A stretch of 64,000 bases of DNA from an uncultured Lachnospiraceae bacterium (GCA_910585255.1 CAJUEI010000002.1:1-64000), one strand, 5' to 3'. Positions 9,038 to 18,187 are shown, counted from the first letter of the stretch. Program-made: numbers and translations. Notes: a model not told the origin generated them from the sequence alone.

Positions 9038-9080
9038 TGGGAGCAGGGAAGGTGGATTCGCTGCTCCCAGTTGTTTTGTT
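9038..9080 (+). terminator. terminator after lysA
   Basis: TGGGAGCAG (9038-9046) pairs with CTGCTCCCA (9061-9069), followed by TTGTTTTGTT. It lies between lysA and the convergent BFD-like gene. Confidence 0.75.
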
Positions 9081-9096
9081 ATTGAAATGATGGGAT

Positions 9097-9273
9097 TTAG
9101 GAATTTAATTCTTCGATAACCTGTTTGATATCGTCTAAGCAGGCTCCGCAGACAGTACCTGCACCAGTAGCTTCCTGAACCTCTTCTAATGTGTGGGAGC
9201 CAGAGTCTACTGCTTCTTTGATCGCACCTTTTGTAATATTCATACAATAACATACGACTTCATTCATGTCCAT
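9097..9273 (-). CDS. small BFD-like [2Fe-2S]-binding protein
   Basis: A 58-residue protein that starts at ATG 9273 behind AAGGAGGAATATT. The pattern CYC (residues 8-10) followed by VCGAC (42-45) is the four-cysteine arrangement of bacterioferritin-associated ferredoxin-like domains, with the intervening ITKGAIKEAV and TLEEVQEATGAGT helices typical of that fold. Free-standing copies are common in Clostridia and probably act as small electron carriers. It is convergent with lysA. Between its start and the asparaginase gene, 9274-9629 holds an AT-rich stretch with only the ansA promoter recognisable. Confidence 0.85.
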   Translation of the reverse strand: MDMNEVVCYCMNITKGAIKEAVDSGSHTLEEVQEATGAGTVCGACLDDIKQVIEELNS

Positions 9274-9556
9274 GATAATATTCCTCCTTAAGTTTTATCT
9301 AAAAATCTTTATAAAAAATGGTTGGGGGTAATAGGAAGATAAATTGGATTAATTTATATTTCTTATTACGAAAAAAGTATATACAAAAATAAAAATAATA
9401 TTCAAGAATTTAGAAAATAATAATAGAGATAGGGCGGAAAGCGGGATATTAGTATTATTCCATACTGCTTGTGTTAGGAGTCAATTCACTATTATTTATA
9501 TTATTAGAAAACATAGATTGTATGATTTATAATATATTTGTGTGTAGATATTCAAA

Positions 9557-9585
9557 TTGCTAATTTCCATTTTCTATGGTAAAAT
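9557..9585 (+). promoter_or_regulatory. SigA-type promoter of the asparaginase gene
   Basis: TTGCTA (9557-9562), a 17-bp spacer and TAAAAT (9580-9585), 45 bp before the ATG at 9630. Confidence 0.6.
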
Positions 9586-9629
9586 CCGCTTAGTAAGGAA
9601 ATGAAAGAAGGAAGAAGAGGATTATCATT

Positions 9630-10640
9630 ATGCCAGAGAATGAAAATCAGAAAAAGGTTCTGTTGATTGCAACAGGAGGTACTATCGCAACAAAGATAAC
9701 AAGCAATGGATTGGTTCCCCAGATGACTTCTAAAGAGATTTTAGAATGTATTCCAGAGATTGCGGCTATTTGTGAAGTGTCTACCATTCAATTATTCAAT
9801 TTAGATAGTACAAATATTTGCCATACACAGTGGATACAGGTAGCAGCGTGTATCCAAAGCCATTATCATCAATATGATGCCTTTGTGGTAACACATGGAA
9901 CCGACACGATGGCATATATAGCTGCTGCACTTTCCTATATGGTACAGGAGAGTCCAAAGCCGATTGTAATTACTGGTTCACAGAAATCGATCTATATGAA
10001 GGAAACCGATGGAAGGGTAAATCTGTTAAATGCATTTTATTATGCGATTTCCCCTTATGCATCAGGAGTTCATATTGTATTTGACGGGAAAGCGATTTTA
10101 GGGACAAGGGCGAGAAAAACCCGAACAAAAAGTTACAATGCATTTTCTAGTATTGATTATCCAGAGACCGCACGTATTCGGGACGGAAGGGTGATTCCGA
10201 TTGCGGAGGAACCATATACTAATTCATTTCCTAAATTTTATCAGAATCTAAATCCCAGTGTATTTGTTTTAAAGCTGATTCCTGGGATTTCTGCTGAGAT
10301 TTTTACTTATCTAAAGGAAAAATATGATGCGGTTATTATTGAAAGTTTTGGAGTAGGGGGAATTCCGTCCTATGGAAATAATGAATTCTTTCGGGCAATT
10401 GGAGATTGGATACAGAGTGGAAAATTTTTAATTATGGCAACACAAGTGCCTCATGAAGGAAGTGATATGGCAGTCTATCAAGTTGGTTATACCATTAAGG
10501 AAAAATATGATTTGATTGAATCCTATGATATGACATTAGAAGCAGTGGTGGCAAAGACTATGTGGATATTGGGACAGACTGCGGATCGCGGTATATTTCG
10601 GGAAATGTTTTATCGTCCGGTACAAAAGGATATCTTATAG
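9630..10640 (+). CDS. ansA: L-asparaginase, type I (AnsA-like)
   Basis: A 336-residue cytoplasmic asparaginase that hydrolyses L-asparagine to aspartate and ammonia. Both catalytic triad boxes are present: ATGGTIAT with nucleophilic Thr18, and VTHGTDTMAY with Thr91-Asp92. There is no signal peptide, which together with length and the SYNAFSSIDYP segment fits the type I cytosolic group rather than the periplasmic type II. It has its own promoter and RBS (GAAGAAGAGG). It is followed by an independently promoted transporter gene. Confidence 0.9.
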   Translation: MPENENQKKVLLIATGGTIATKITSNGLVPQMTSKEILECIPEIAAICEVSTIQLFNLDSTNICHTQWIQVAACIQSHYHQYDAFVVTHGTDTMAYIAAALSYMVQESPKPIVITGSQKSIYMKETDGRVNLLNAFYYAISPYASGVHIVFDGKAILGTRARKTRTKSYNAFSSIDYPETARIRDGRVIPIAEEPYTNSFPKFYQNLNPSVFVLKLIPGISAEIFTYLKEKYDAVIIESFGVGGIPSYGNNEFFRAIGDWIQSGKFLIMATQVPHEGSDMAVYQVGYTIKEKYDLIESYDMTLEAVVAKTMWILGQTADRGIFREMFYRPVQKDIL

Positions 10641-10674
10641 GATTAGAGAATTTTTGAAAAGATAGATAAAAAAC

Positions 10675-10703
10675 TTGACTTTTGCTAAACTGTTTCAGAT
10701 AAT
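10675..10703 (+). promoter_or_regulatory. SigA-type promoter of the Na/phosphate transporter
   Basis: TTGACT (10675-10680), a 17-bp spacer and GATAAT (10698-10703), 35 bp before the start codon. Confidence 0.65.
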
Positions 10704-10738
10704 GAAAAAAGTGGAAAAAATTCTGCAGATAAAAGAGG

Positions 10739-12559
10739 ATGGTGATTACAATCGATCTATTTGATGTGCTAAAGCTTATGTATGGTCTTGCCCTGTTTTT
10801 ATTTGGAATGGATATTATGAGCGATGCGATGAAAAAAGGTGCTGGAAATCAGTTAAAAGCAATTTTGGCTTCTCTGACTTCTAATACAGTAAAGGGATTT
10901 TTGTTGGGATTGGGGGTTACGGCAATTATTCAGTCCTCTTCCGCAACAACGGTTATGGTAGTCGGATTTGTAAACTCTGGAGCGATGACGCTTTATCAGG
11001 CGGTAGGCGTTATTATGGGGGCAAATGTAGGAACGGCTGTAACCTCATGGCTTACTGGACTTTCCGGTGTAGGGGCAGGCGGAGAAGCGGTAAGCAGTAT
11101 TTTGCAGTGGATGAAGCCAGATACTTGGGTTCCGATTCTATGTCTGATTGGATTGGGACTGACGATGTTTTCTAAAAAGGATAGAAAACGAGATTTTGGA
11201 ACGGTATTTTTGGGATTTGGAGTATTGATGATTGGGATGGAAACCATGTCAGGTGCAGTAAGTGTTTTGCGGACAAATGTACAGTTTCAGTCCTTATTTG
11301 TAATGTTCCGCAATCCAATTTTTGGAGTAGTGGCAGGTATGGTGCTGACGGCGATTGTACAGTCTTCTTCTGCATCTGTTGGTATTTTACAGTCTCTTAC
11401 TACAACAGGTGCTATTACATATGGAGCAGCGATTCCGATTATTATGGGACAAAATATCGGAACTTGCGTTACAGCAATGATTTCAGCATTTAGTGCGAAT
11501 AAAAACGGAAAACGGGCTGCATTAATTCATTTATATTTTAATATTATTGGTGTGCTGGTATGGTTAAATTTATTTTATTTATTGGACTATTTTCTGGATT
11601 TTACTTTTGTTGATTATGCTGTTGATATGTGGGGAATTGCGGGAATTCATACTATTTTTAAAGTATTGTGTGTTTTGCTGTTTGCACCGTTTACAAAGCA
11701 GTTGGAGCGGCTGGCAACGGTTTCTGTTAAGGATTCTAAAGAAGAGGAAAATGTAATTCTTTTGGACGATCGTCTGATGCAGACTCCTTCTGTTGCTGTA
11801 AAACGCTGTGAAGAGGTGACAATTGCAATGGCAGAGACTTCCTGTGAGGCATTGCGGTTATCATTAAAGCTTTTGAAAAATTATGATAAAAAGGTGGCAC
11901 AGAAGGTACGGGAATATGAGAACCGTTCGGATGAATATGAAGATATTCTGGGGAGTTATTTGGTGAAGCTATCGGCATGTGATCTAGATGGACAGGACAG
12001 CCATGAAATTACAAAATTGCTGCATGTAATTGGAGACTTTGAACGAATTTCGGATCATGCGGTAAGTGTTGTAATTTCAGCAGAAGAAATTGAAGATAAT
12101 AAGATTGTATTTTCAGAAGATGAGAGGCGGGATTTGGATGTACTGTCTGCTGCTGTAGATGAGATTATTGGATTGGTCTATGAATGTTTCAGAAAGAATT
12201 CTGTATTGATTGCAGAACAAGTGGAGCCGTTAGAGCAGGTAGTGGATTATCTTACAGAACAGATGAAGATGCAGTCTGTATTGCGGCTGCAGAAAAAGGA
12301 ATCTACGATACAGCATGGATTTATTGTCAGTGATATTTTAAACAGTTTAGAGAGAGCTTCCGATCACTGTTCCAATATCGCCGGGTGTGTAATTGAAATA
12401 TCAGGACATGGGTCATTATTGGTGCATCAGTATCTTGGGGCAGTAAAAGACAGTGATGCCAATTATAATTTAGCTTATAAAGAATACCGAAAGAAATATC
12501 AGTTTCTAACGGAAGAAGCGAGCGAATCAAAGGGTTTAAGCAGAGAAAAGCTGAAATAG
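10739..12559 (+). CDS. Na/phosphate symporter (NptA/YjbB family) with PhoU-like tail
   Basis: A 606-residue membrane protein. The two family repeats are visible as QSSSATTVMVVGFVNSG (near residue 62) and QSSSASVGILQSL (near 205), each in a bundle of hydrophobic helices in the first ~320 residues. The C-terminal ~230 residues are helical and PhoU-like (EYENRSDEYEDILGSYLVKL, HVIGDFERISDHAVSVV, DILNSLERASDHCSNIA). The family takes up inorganic phosphate with sodium. The start could be ATG 10739 or GTG 10742, because AAAGAGG sits very close. It stands alone behind its promoter, 51 bp before the AlkD-like gene. Confidence 0.9.
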   Translation: MVITIDLFDVLKLMYGLALFLFGMDIMSDAMKKGAGNQLKAILASLTSNTVKGFLLGLGVTAIIQSSSATTVMVVGFVNSGAMTLYQAVGVIMGANVGTAVTSWLTGLSGVGAGGEAVSSILQWMKPDTWVPILCLIGLGLTMFSKKDRKRDFGTVFLGFGVLMIGMETMSGAVSVLRTNVQFQSLFVMFRNPIFGVVAGMVLTAIVQSSSASVGILQSLTTTGAITYGAAIPIIMGQNIGTCVTAMISAFSANKNGKRAALIHLYFNIIGVLVWLNLFYLLDYFLDFTFVDYAVDMWGIAGIHTIFKVLCVLLFAPFTKQLERLATVSVKDSKEEENVILLDDRLMQTPSVAVKRCEEVTIAMAETSCEALRLSLKLLKNYDKKVAQKVREYENRSDEYEDILGSYLVKLSACDLDGQDSHEITKLLHVIGDFERISDHAVSVVISAEEIEDNKIVFSEDERRDLDVLSAAVDEIIGLVYECFRKNSVLIAEQVEPLEQVVDYLTEQMKMQSVLRLQKKESTIQHGFIVSDILNSLERASDHCSNIAGCVIEISGHGSLLVHQYLGAVKDSDANYNLAYKEYRKKYQFLTEEASESKGLSREKLK

Positions 12560-12610
12560 AAAATTTAGGCTAAAAAAGTGGAAATAAAAAAATCTGGATA
12601 GGAAAATACT

Positions 12611-13309
12611 ATGAATGAAATAGAACTAAGACAACAACTATTATTGTTTCAAGAAGAGAGCTATCGGGAGTTTACTTCTTCTCTTATTCCGAGAAGCAAG
12701 CCGTTGCTGGGAGTTCGGGTTCCTATTTTAAGGAAGTTTGCAAAGGAAATTGCAAAGGGAGAGGATTGGATTTCTTTTTTAGAAGAGGGAACAGAGGAGT
12801 ATTGGGAAGAGATGACAGTGAAGGCATTGGTAATCGGATATGCAAAGGCAGATTTGGAAGTAATTTTGGATCAGGCAGCGAAATTTATTCCAAAGATTGC
12901 AGATTGGTCGGTAAATGACAGCTTTTGTTCTAACTTTCGGGCAGCAAGGGAATATCCAAAAAGAGTCTGGGAATTTCTGATGCAGTATATGGATTCGGGG
13001 CAGGAATTTCCGCTGCGGGTAATAGCAGTTATGTTGATGAATCATTATTTAACAGAAAATGCGATTGATTCGGTTTTAGAGGTATATCGTCAAATTCCTC
13101 CTGTCGGGTATTATACACAGATGGGAGTGGCATGGGGAATAGCGACTGCTTATGCAAAATTTCCTAAGCAGACAATGGCATTTTTAAAAGAAGATTACTT
13201 AGATGATTTTACGTATAATAAGGCTATTACAAAGATGTTAGAGTCCTATCGGGTGCCTTTAGCAGAGAAAGAGATGCTGCGTGGAATGAAGCGAAAAAAG
13301 AAAAAGTGA
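12611..13309 (+). CDS. AlkD-like DNA alkylation repair protein
   Basis: A 232-residue all-helical protein of the HEAT-like AlkD family, recognised from RSKPLLGVRVPILRKFAKEIAKG, the DWSVNDSFCS segment and the basic end. AlkD proteins are DNA glycosylases that remove bulky or cationic alkylated bases; small family members in Clostridia have not all been tested. In this one the WSVND segment corresponds to the family's catalytic Asp region. The basic tail (RGMKRKKKK) may help DNA binding. It lies between the phosphate transporter and DUF815 genes, all in the same direction. Confidence 0.85.
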   Translation: MNEIELRQQLLLFQEESYREFTSSLIPRSKPLLGVRVPILRKFAKEIAKGEDWISFLEEGTEEYWEEMTVKALVIGYAKADLEVILDQAAKFIPKIADWSVNDSFCSNFRAAREYPKRVWEFLMQYMDSGQEFPLRVIAVMLMNHYLTENAIDSVLEVYRQIPPVGYYTQMGVAWGIATAYAKFPKQTMAFLKEDYLDDFTYNKAITKMLESYRVPLAEKEMLRGMKRKKKK

Positions 13310-13370
13310 AGTAATAAAAATAATAAAAAGGCAGAATAAAATTAAAGAAAAGAGAGAAGAGAGGAAAGAA

Positions 13371-14693
13371 ATGTATCAGATTGTATCGAAGTTATTGATT
13401 TATGGCAGTATGCCAAAAGATTCGATCTTAATGGAATTGAGCGATATCTGTAAAAAGGCAGACAGGGAAAGCGAGACCAAAGAGGAATTGGTAACACAGA
13501 TTTTTCAGCAGGTGAAACGGCTTTTAATATTGGCAACAGACTATGGATTTGATAAAAATCTTTGGCACAATTATCTGACATTTTTATTGATTACGGATGA
13601 GAATCCATTTAGTCTGACCTGTGAAAAGGTAGGGGCAAATCAGGGAAGTGTCAATCATTTTGCAAAAAGTGATTTTCGGGCATTTCGGGCATTGTTTCAA
13701 TTTGATTTTCATAATTTAGAGGAGAAATTAGGAATTGATTGTTTTCATTATTTAACACACTATCAGGCGATTGGAAAGCCGGAGTTAATGTATAATAAAA
13801 ATGTCAGTGAAAAAGTACAGGCATTAAGTGAACAGTTGGAACAGACACAAAACGAGGAAGAATTCTTTACCTGTGTAACCAATTTTTATCGAGATTATGG
13901 GGTGGGAATGTTTGGACTGAACAAAGCATTTCGAATTCGAAACGGAGAGGGAAATTCCTTGATTTTTCAGCCTATCAACAATATGGATAAAGTGATGCTT
14001 CAGGATTTAATCGGATATGAGATTCAGAAAAAGAAATTGGTAGAGAATACGACTGCTTTTGTAGAGGGAAGACGAGCCAATAATGTACTGCTATTTGGAG
14101 ACAGCGGAACTGGAAAATCGACCAGTATTAAAGCGATTGTCAATGAGTTTTATGACAGAGGACTTCGAATGATTGAAATTTATAAGCACCAGTTTCAGGA
14201 TTTATCCAATGTAATTGCACAGATTAAGAATCGGAATTATAAGTTTATTATCTATATGGATGATCTTTCTTTTGAAGAATTTGAAATAGAGTATAAGTTT
14301 TTAAAAGCGGTTATTGAGGGAGGAGTAGAGACCAAGCCGGAAAATATTTTGATTTATGCGACTTCAAACCGAAGACATTTAATTAAAGAAACTTGGAAAG
14401 ATCGGGATGATGTAGAGGCAGAGAATGGGATGCATCGGTCGGATACCATGGAGGAGAAATTGTCATTGGTCAATCGGTTTGGTGTTACGATTAATTATTC
14501 AAAGCCTACACAGAAAGAATATTTTCAGATTGCGGTGGAATTAGCAAAACGTGCCGGGGTGGTAATGGAAGAGGAAGAAATTTGCCGGGAGGCAAATAAG
14601 TGGGAGCTTTCTCACGGCGGAATCTCTGGACGGACGGCACAGCAGTTTGTCAACTATTTGGCTGGAACATCCGTTGCAGAAGAAGATCATTAA
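13371..14693 (+). CDS. DUF815-family AAA ATPase
   Basis: A 440-residue protein of the DUF815 family. The N-terminal ~200 residues are family-specific, followed by a P-loop ATPase with Walker A FGDSGTGKST (around residue 243), Walker B FIIYMDDLSFEEFE and sensor segment IYATSNRRHLI. The end, SHGGISGRTAQQFVNYL, is characteristic of the family. The biochemical role is not established; AAA ATPases of this type remodel protein or nucleic acid partners. RBS GAGAGGAAAG is close to the ATG. No obvious operon partner. Confidence 0.88.
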   Translation: MYQIVSKLLIYGSMPKDSILMELSDICKKADRESETKEELVTQIFQQVKRLLILATDYGFDKNLWHNYLTFLLITDENPFSLTCEKVGANQGSVNHFAKSDFRAFRALFQFDFHNLEEKLGIDCFHYLTHYQAIGKPELMYNKNVSEKVQALSEQLEQTQNEEEFFTCVTNFYRDYGVGMFGLNKAFRIRNGEGNSLIFQPINNMDKVMLQDLIGYEIQKKKLVENTTAFVEGRRANNVLLFGDSGTGKSTSIKAIVNEFYDRGLRMIEIYKHQFQDLSNVIAQIKNRNYKFIIYMDDLSFEEFEIEYKFLKAVIEGGVETKPENILIYATSNRRHLIKETWKDRDDVEAENGMHRSDTMEEKLSLVNRFGVTINYSKPTQKEYFQIAVELAKRAGVVMEEEEICREANKWELSHGGISGRTAQQFVNYLAGTSVAEEDH

Positions 14694-14735
14694 GAGACGG
14701 ACAGAGAAAATAATTTAGGAAAGGAAGTGAGCAGG

Positions 14736-14858
14736 ATGGAATCTGGCAGTAGTAACTGTGACAGCCCAAAACCCGATGACAGGAGAAGATGGAATGGTAT
14801 GGATCAGTCCTGCTTTTCTTTTAACCTATCAAGGAAATTCCCTGCTTCTAAGCTGTGA
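14736..14858 (+). CDS. possible small ORF truncated by family A repeat
   Basis: An ATG at 14736 follows GGAAGTGAGCAGG with good spacing and opens a 40-codon frame beginning MESGSSNCDSPKPDDRRRWN. The last ~12 codons lie inside a family A repeat, so any original C-terminus has been replaced. No family is recognised. An overlapping frame (from about 14747) has an equally ordinary composition, so coding is uncertain. Confidence 0.2.
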   Translation: MESGSSNCDSPKPDDRRRWNGMDQSCFSFNLSRKFPASKL

Positions 14859-14982
14859 AGGCGAAAGTGGTGGATTGGGAAACTTCCTTGTGTCAGGTGG
14901 GATGCAAGCCCATCCGGCAAGCGGCGATAGTGGCATAGGATTATAAGGAAGTAGCGGAGCGGATTCCGAATTTCCTTTGACT
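14821..14982 (-). repeat. family A palindromic repeat, copy 3
   Basis: In minus orientation: the TAACCTATCAAGGAAATTCC edge and CCTGCTTCTAAGC core come first, followed by a GGATGCAAGCCCATCC hairpin and a GGCGATAGTGGCATAGGATT block, and the distal part GGAAGTAGCGGAGCGGATTC. This matches the copy at 43900-44026 more closely than copy 1. It fills most of the 364-bp gap between the DUF815 and mgtE genes. Confidence 0.75.
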
Positions 14983-15057
14983 TATCAATAAATAAAAATC
15001 GATTAAAATAGGGGCTGTCCTGATTATAATAAAAATACAGATCAGGAGGGCATTTTT

Positions 15058-16479
15058 ATGAAAAAAGAACAAGAAAATATAGAAAAAGCGGGAGAAGCTG
15101 TTTTTTCAAAGCGGGATTTTAAGCAAGAGATTTTAGATATTTTAAGAAGCAAAGAACGTGTTTCTGTAATAAAAGAAAAAATCCAGGATTACCATGACAA
15201 CGATATTGCCTCAGCTTTAGAAGAAATGTCAAAGGAGGAACGCAGGCGGTTTTATCAGATTTTCAGCGTTGAGGAAATTTCGGATATTTTTCCTTATTTA
15301 GATAAGGTAGAGGATTTTATTGAAGAACTGGATGCAGAAAAAGCGGCCGATATTATCGAAAAGATGGATGCAGATGATGCGATTGACGTCTTAGAAGAAT
15401 TAGAGGAAGAGAAACGGGAAGAGCTGCTCCAGTTATTAGAGGAGGGGGCAAAAGAAGATATTCGGCTGATCCGATCCTATGAGGAAGAAGAAATAGGAAG
15501 TCGGATGAGCACAAATTATGTCAGTATATTAAGAAATGCTACGATTAAACAGGCAATGCGTTCCGTAGTAGAACAGGCAGCGGAAAATGACAATATTACT
15601 ACTATTTATGTAGTAGATGAAAATGGGACTTTTTATGGTGCGATTGAGCTTCGGGATTTGGTAGTGGCAAGGGAAGGAACTCCTTTAGAGGAAATTATAT
15701 CCACCTCCTATCCTCGTGTCTATGCGTCCGAATCCATTTCCGGCTGTATAGAGCAGTTAAAGGATTATTCGGAGGATTCGATTCCGGTTTTAGACGAAGA
15801 AAACCGGCTTTTGGGGGTTATTACCTCAGAGGATATTATAGAAGTGGTAGACGAAGAACTGGGAGAAGATTATGCAAAACTGGCTGGTATGACAGAGGAG
15901 AGTGATTTAGACGAAACGGTATGGACAGGAATGAAAAAGCGTCTGCCGTGGCTTTTGGCACTTTTGGCATTGGGACTGGTTGTATCAACGGTAGTAGGGG
16001 CGTTTGAGAAAGTAATACAGGGACTGGCTTTAATTGTCTGTTTTCAGTCATTGATTTTAGATATGGCGGGAAATGTGGGAACACAGTCGCTTGCCGTTAC
16101 GATTCGGGTTTTAATGGATGAGAAGGTGGGAGGAAGAGAGAAACTGCATTTAGTATTTCGAGAGGTAAAGATTGGATTTAGTAATGGATTAATCTTGGGA
16201 ATTTTGTCGTTTGCATTTATCGGGCTTTATATTACGGTGGGAAAACACCATCCGATGCAGTCCTCTTTTTTGATTTCCGGCTGTATAGGGATTTCTTTAT
16301 TGGTTTCTATGGTAATTTCTAGTTTAATGGGAACGATTATTCCGATGTTCTTTCATGCAATTAAGGTAGATCCGGCAGTTGCTTCTGGACCATTGATTAC
16401 TACGGTAAATGACTTGGTGGCTGTAACGACTTATTATGGGCTTGCATGGTTTTTGCTGATTTATTTGTTTGGGATATAG
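15058..16479 (+). CDS. mgtE: magnesium transporter MgtE
   Basis: A 473-residue Mg2+ channel/transporter of normal MgtE length. The acidic N-domain (residues ~20-150, EKMDADDAIDVLEELEEEKR) is followed by paired CBS domains (~160-270), a connecting helix and about five membrane segments from residue ~300. The C-terminal block PLITTVNDLVAVTTYYGLAW contains the pore signature. N and CBS domains close the channel when cytosolic Mg2+ is high. SD CAGGAGGGC precedes the ATG. No M-box riboswitch is recognised in the short leader. Confidence 0.95.
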   Translation: MKKEQENIEKAGEAVFSKRDFKQEILDILRSKERVSVIKEKIQDYHDNDIASALEEMSKEERRRFYQIFSVEEISDIFPYLDKVEDFIEELDAEKAADIIEKMDADDAIDVLEELEEEKREELLQLLEEGAKEDIRLIRSYEEEEIGSRMSTNYVSILRNATIKQAMRSVVEQAAENDNITTIYVVDENGTFYGAIELRDLVVAREGTPLEEIISTSYPRVYASESISGCIEQLKDYSEDSIPVLDEENRLLGVITSEDIIEVVDEELGEDYAKLAGMTEESDLDETVWTGMKKRLPWLLALLALGLVVSTVVGAFEKVIQGLALIVCFQSLILDMAGNVGTQSLAVTIRVLMDEKVGGREKLHLVFREVKIGFSNGLILGILSFAFIGLYITVGKHHPMQSSFLISGCIGISLLVSMVISSLMGTIIPMFFHAIKVDPAVASGPLITTVNDLVAVTTYYGLAWFLLIYLFGI

Positions 16480-16492
16480 AAAGGAGCAGAAT

Positions 16493-16515
16493 GTCACAGA
16501 GTATTGTTCTGTGAC
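16493..16515 (+). terminator. hairpin just after mgtE
   Basis: GTCACAGA (16493-16500) pairs perfectly with TCTGTGAC (16508-16515) around a 7-nt loop. There is no T-run; it may be a 3'-end stabilising hairpin ahead of the true terminator. Confidence 0.4.
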
Positions 16516-16543
16516 AAGAAAATTATTTTCGCATAGGTAATAT

Positions 16544-16575
16544 AGCGGCAGAGAGTTAAAGCTCTGTCGCTTTTC
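16544..16575 (+). terminator. intrinsic terminator downstream of mgtE
   Basis: AGCGGCAGAG (16544-16553) pairs with CTCTGTCGC (16562-16570) and is followed by TTTT. Confidence 0.7.
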
Positions 16576-16628
16576 TGTCTTATGTCGTGTTTATGCGATA
16601 TAATATAAATATGTGTGAGGTGAGCTAT

Positions 16629-17534
16629 ATGAAGATTGACAGATTGATTGGTATTATAACTATTTTATTACAAAAAGATAGGGTTACAGCCCCCGAATTA
16701 GCAAAGCGTTTTGAAGTATCAAGGCGAACTATCAATAGGGATATTGAGGACATAAGTAAAGCGGGTATTCCGATTGTTACCACCCAAGGCAGTGGTGGTG
16801 GTATTTCAATTCTAGATAGCTATAAAATAGATAAAGCTCTGCTTAATGACGATGAATTGCAGGCAATTTTTTCAGGTTTGAAAGGTATTGACAGTATCTC
16901 AAAAACCTCATATCTTGCCAAGATGATTGAAAAACTATCTGTAAAGGATAATCGTATTCAAGTGGATGAGAGCATTATTGTTGACCTTTCGTCACATTAC
17001 CAAAAGCCTTTAACTCAAAAAATTAATGTAATCAAAGATGCCATTCATACCAAACGCTGTGTTTCATTTAAATATTATTACGAAAAGGGTGAAAGTGTGA
17101 GGTGTATTGAACCATATCACCTAATATTCAAATGGTCATCGTGGTATGTATTTGGATATTGTCTTGATAGAAAAGCATATCGCTTGTTTAAGCTAAATCG
17201 CTTATGGAATATGAGTCTTCTTGATAAGGAATTTATACCCCGTGAGATACCTAAGAATGAATTACAATTTGATGATTATTTTTCATCTAATGCAATTCAT
17301 CTTAAAGCGATTTTTTCCGAAAGTGAAAAATATCGGCTGATAGAAGAATACGGCGTTAATTGCTACAAGGTTACAGATAGCGGAGAATTACTTTTGGAAC
17401 GAGATTTTGCAAGTTATGATAATATGCGGTCATGGATATTTAGTTTTGGAGATAAGGTCACAATATTAGAGCCAATGCAGCTTCGTGAAGATAGAAAAAA
17501 ACAGGCAGCTGCCATTTTAAAAATGAAAGGATAA
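16629..17534 (+). CDS. HTH/WYL-domain transcriptional regulator (YafY type)
   Basis: The start is taken at ATG 16629 (MKIDRLIGIITILLQKDRVT), which has GTGAGGTGAGC upstream; an in-frame ATG at 16587 lacks an RBS. The 301-residue protein has an N-terminal winged HTH (ELAKRFEVSRRTINRDIEDI, residues ~20-50) and a WYL ligand-binding domain from ~135 (CIEPYHLIFKWSSWYVFGYC). WYL regulators often sense nucleotides or small ligands and control nearby stress or defence genes. Codon use with frequent AAT/ACC/TGG differs from the neighbouring mgtE. The broken Cdd1-like gene starts 3 bp after its stop. Confidence 0.87.
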   Translation: MKIDRLIGIITILLQKDRVTAPELAKRFEVSRRTINRDIEDISKAGIPIVTTQGSGGGISILDSYKIDKALLNDDELQAIFSGLKGIDSISKTSYLAKMIEKLSVKDNRIQVDESIIVDLSSHYQKPLTQKINVIKDAIHTKRCVSFKYYYEKGESVRCIEPYHLIFKWSSWYVFGYCLDRKAYRLFKLNRLWNMSLLDKEFIPREIPKNELQFDDYFSSNAIHLKAIFSESEKYRLIEEYGVNCYKVTDSGELLLERDFASYDNMRSWIFSFGDKVTILEPMQLREDRKKQAAAILKMKG

Positions 17535-17537
17535 AGA

Positions 17538-17727
17538 ATGACTAAAAAAATAAAACTTAAAGAAAATGATTTGAAAAACATATCCGGTGTTGGAAAAAAT
17601 ATGGAACAACACTTTTTTAACCTCATCAAGGAAGTTCCCCGCTTCTAAGCTGCCAAGGCGAAAGCGGTGGGTTGGGACTTCCTTGATAAGGTTAAAATGG
17701 TGGAATTGGCAGGAGAAAAAAGAATAA
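17538..17727 (+). pseudogene. Cdd1-like (pathogenicity locus) gene disrupted by family A repeat
   Basis: From ATG 17538 the frame reads an HhH-type start (LKNISGVGKNMEQHFFNL), matching the N-terminal half of the Cdd1/pathogenicity-locus family, then stops inside the repeat at 17646. Just beyond the repeat, another frame resumes with LKWWNWQEKKE and TAA at 17725-17727; LKWWNW is the typical C-terminal end of the same family. The middle (roughly 40-50 residues of an expected ~90) is missing and a 75-bp palindrome occupies its place. So the repeat inserted together with a deletion. It starts 3 bp after the WYL regulator gene. Confidence 0.75.
17619..17693 (-). repeat. family A palindromic repeat, copy 4 (minimal form)
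   Basis: Only the 75-bp palindrome is present: AACCTCATCAAGGAAGT at the left, ACTTCCTTGATAAGGTT at the right, and the CCCGCTTCTAAGC core, which puts it in the minus orientation. Because it interrupts a recognisable gene, it gives the exact limits of the mobile unit. Confidence 0.9.
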
Positions 17728-17805
17728 TAACAAAAGCAACATGACACACTGCTGTCATGTTTATTATATTATACTGTATCTACTAAATTTAGGAGGTAGA
17801 GTATT

Positions 17806-18066
17806 ATGATTGAGTCAAGATGTGGGTTGTTGTGCAGCGATTGCAGTTTTCATAAAACAATGGGTTGTAAAGGCTGCGTGAATATTAACAAGCCCTTCTG
17901 GGCAGATAGCTGCCCAGTTAAATCCTGTTGTGAAGAAAAAGGGCTGCAGCATTGCGGAGAGTGCAATAATTTTGTTTGCTCTTTACTACATACTTTTGCT
18001 TATGATATGGAGCAAAGTGATAATGGTGTAAGAATTGAGCAATGTAAAAAGTGGTGCGGAAAATAA
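17806..18066 (+). CDS. cysteine-rich DUF3795 family protein
   Basis: An 86-residue protein with twelve cysteines in patterns such as CGLLCSDCSFHKTMGCKGC, CPVKSCC and CGECNNFVCSLL. These fit the DUF3795 family, thought to bind metal; function is unknown. ATG at 17806 follows TTAGGAGGTAGAG, an excellent RBS. It lies in the accessory patch with the WYL regulator and the broken Cdd1-like gene; DUF3795 and Cdd1-type genes are often found among small stress or accessory genes. Confidence 0.82.
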   Translation: MIESRCGLLCSDCSFHKTMGCKGCVNINKPFWADSCPVKSCCEEKGLQHCGECNNFVCSLLHTFAYDMEQSDNGVRIEQCKKWCGK

Positions 18067-18187
18067 TGGCTTCAAGTAAAAAGTATCTTAGTTTTATTTT
18101 GGAATAATTATTTGGTTCGAATGATATTACCTATTATAATGGGTGAATCTATTATCTATTATTTATTATCTATTATCGTGGTAAAAT

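Noticed and set aside
14758..14946. 62-codon open frame ending in a glycine-rich tail
   Set aside because: Most of it is family A repeat sequence; the frame has no good RBS.
15018..15047. RBS-hiding hairpin (TCCTGAT/ATCAGGA) before mgtE
   Set aside because: A TATAAT at 15024-15029 lies inside the left arm and loop; if it is the -10, the left arm would not be in the RNA.
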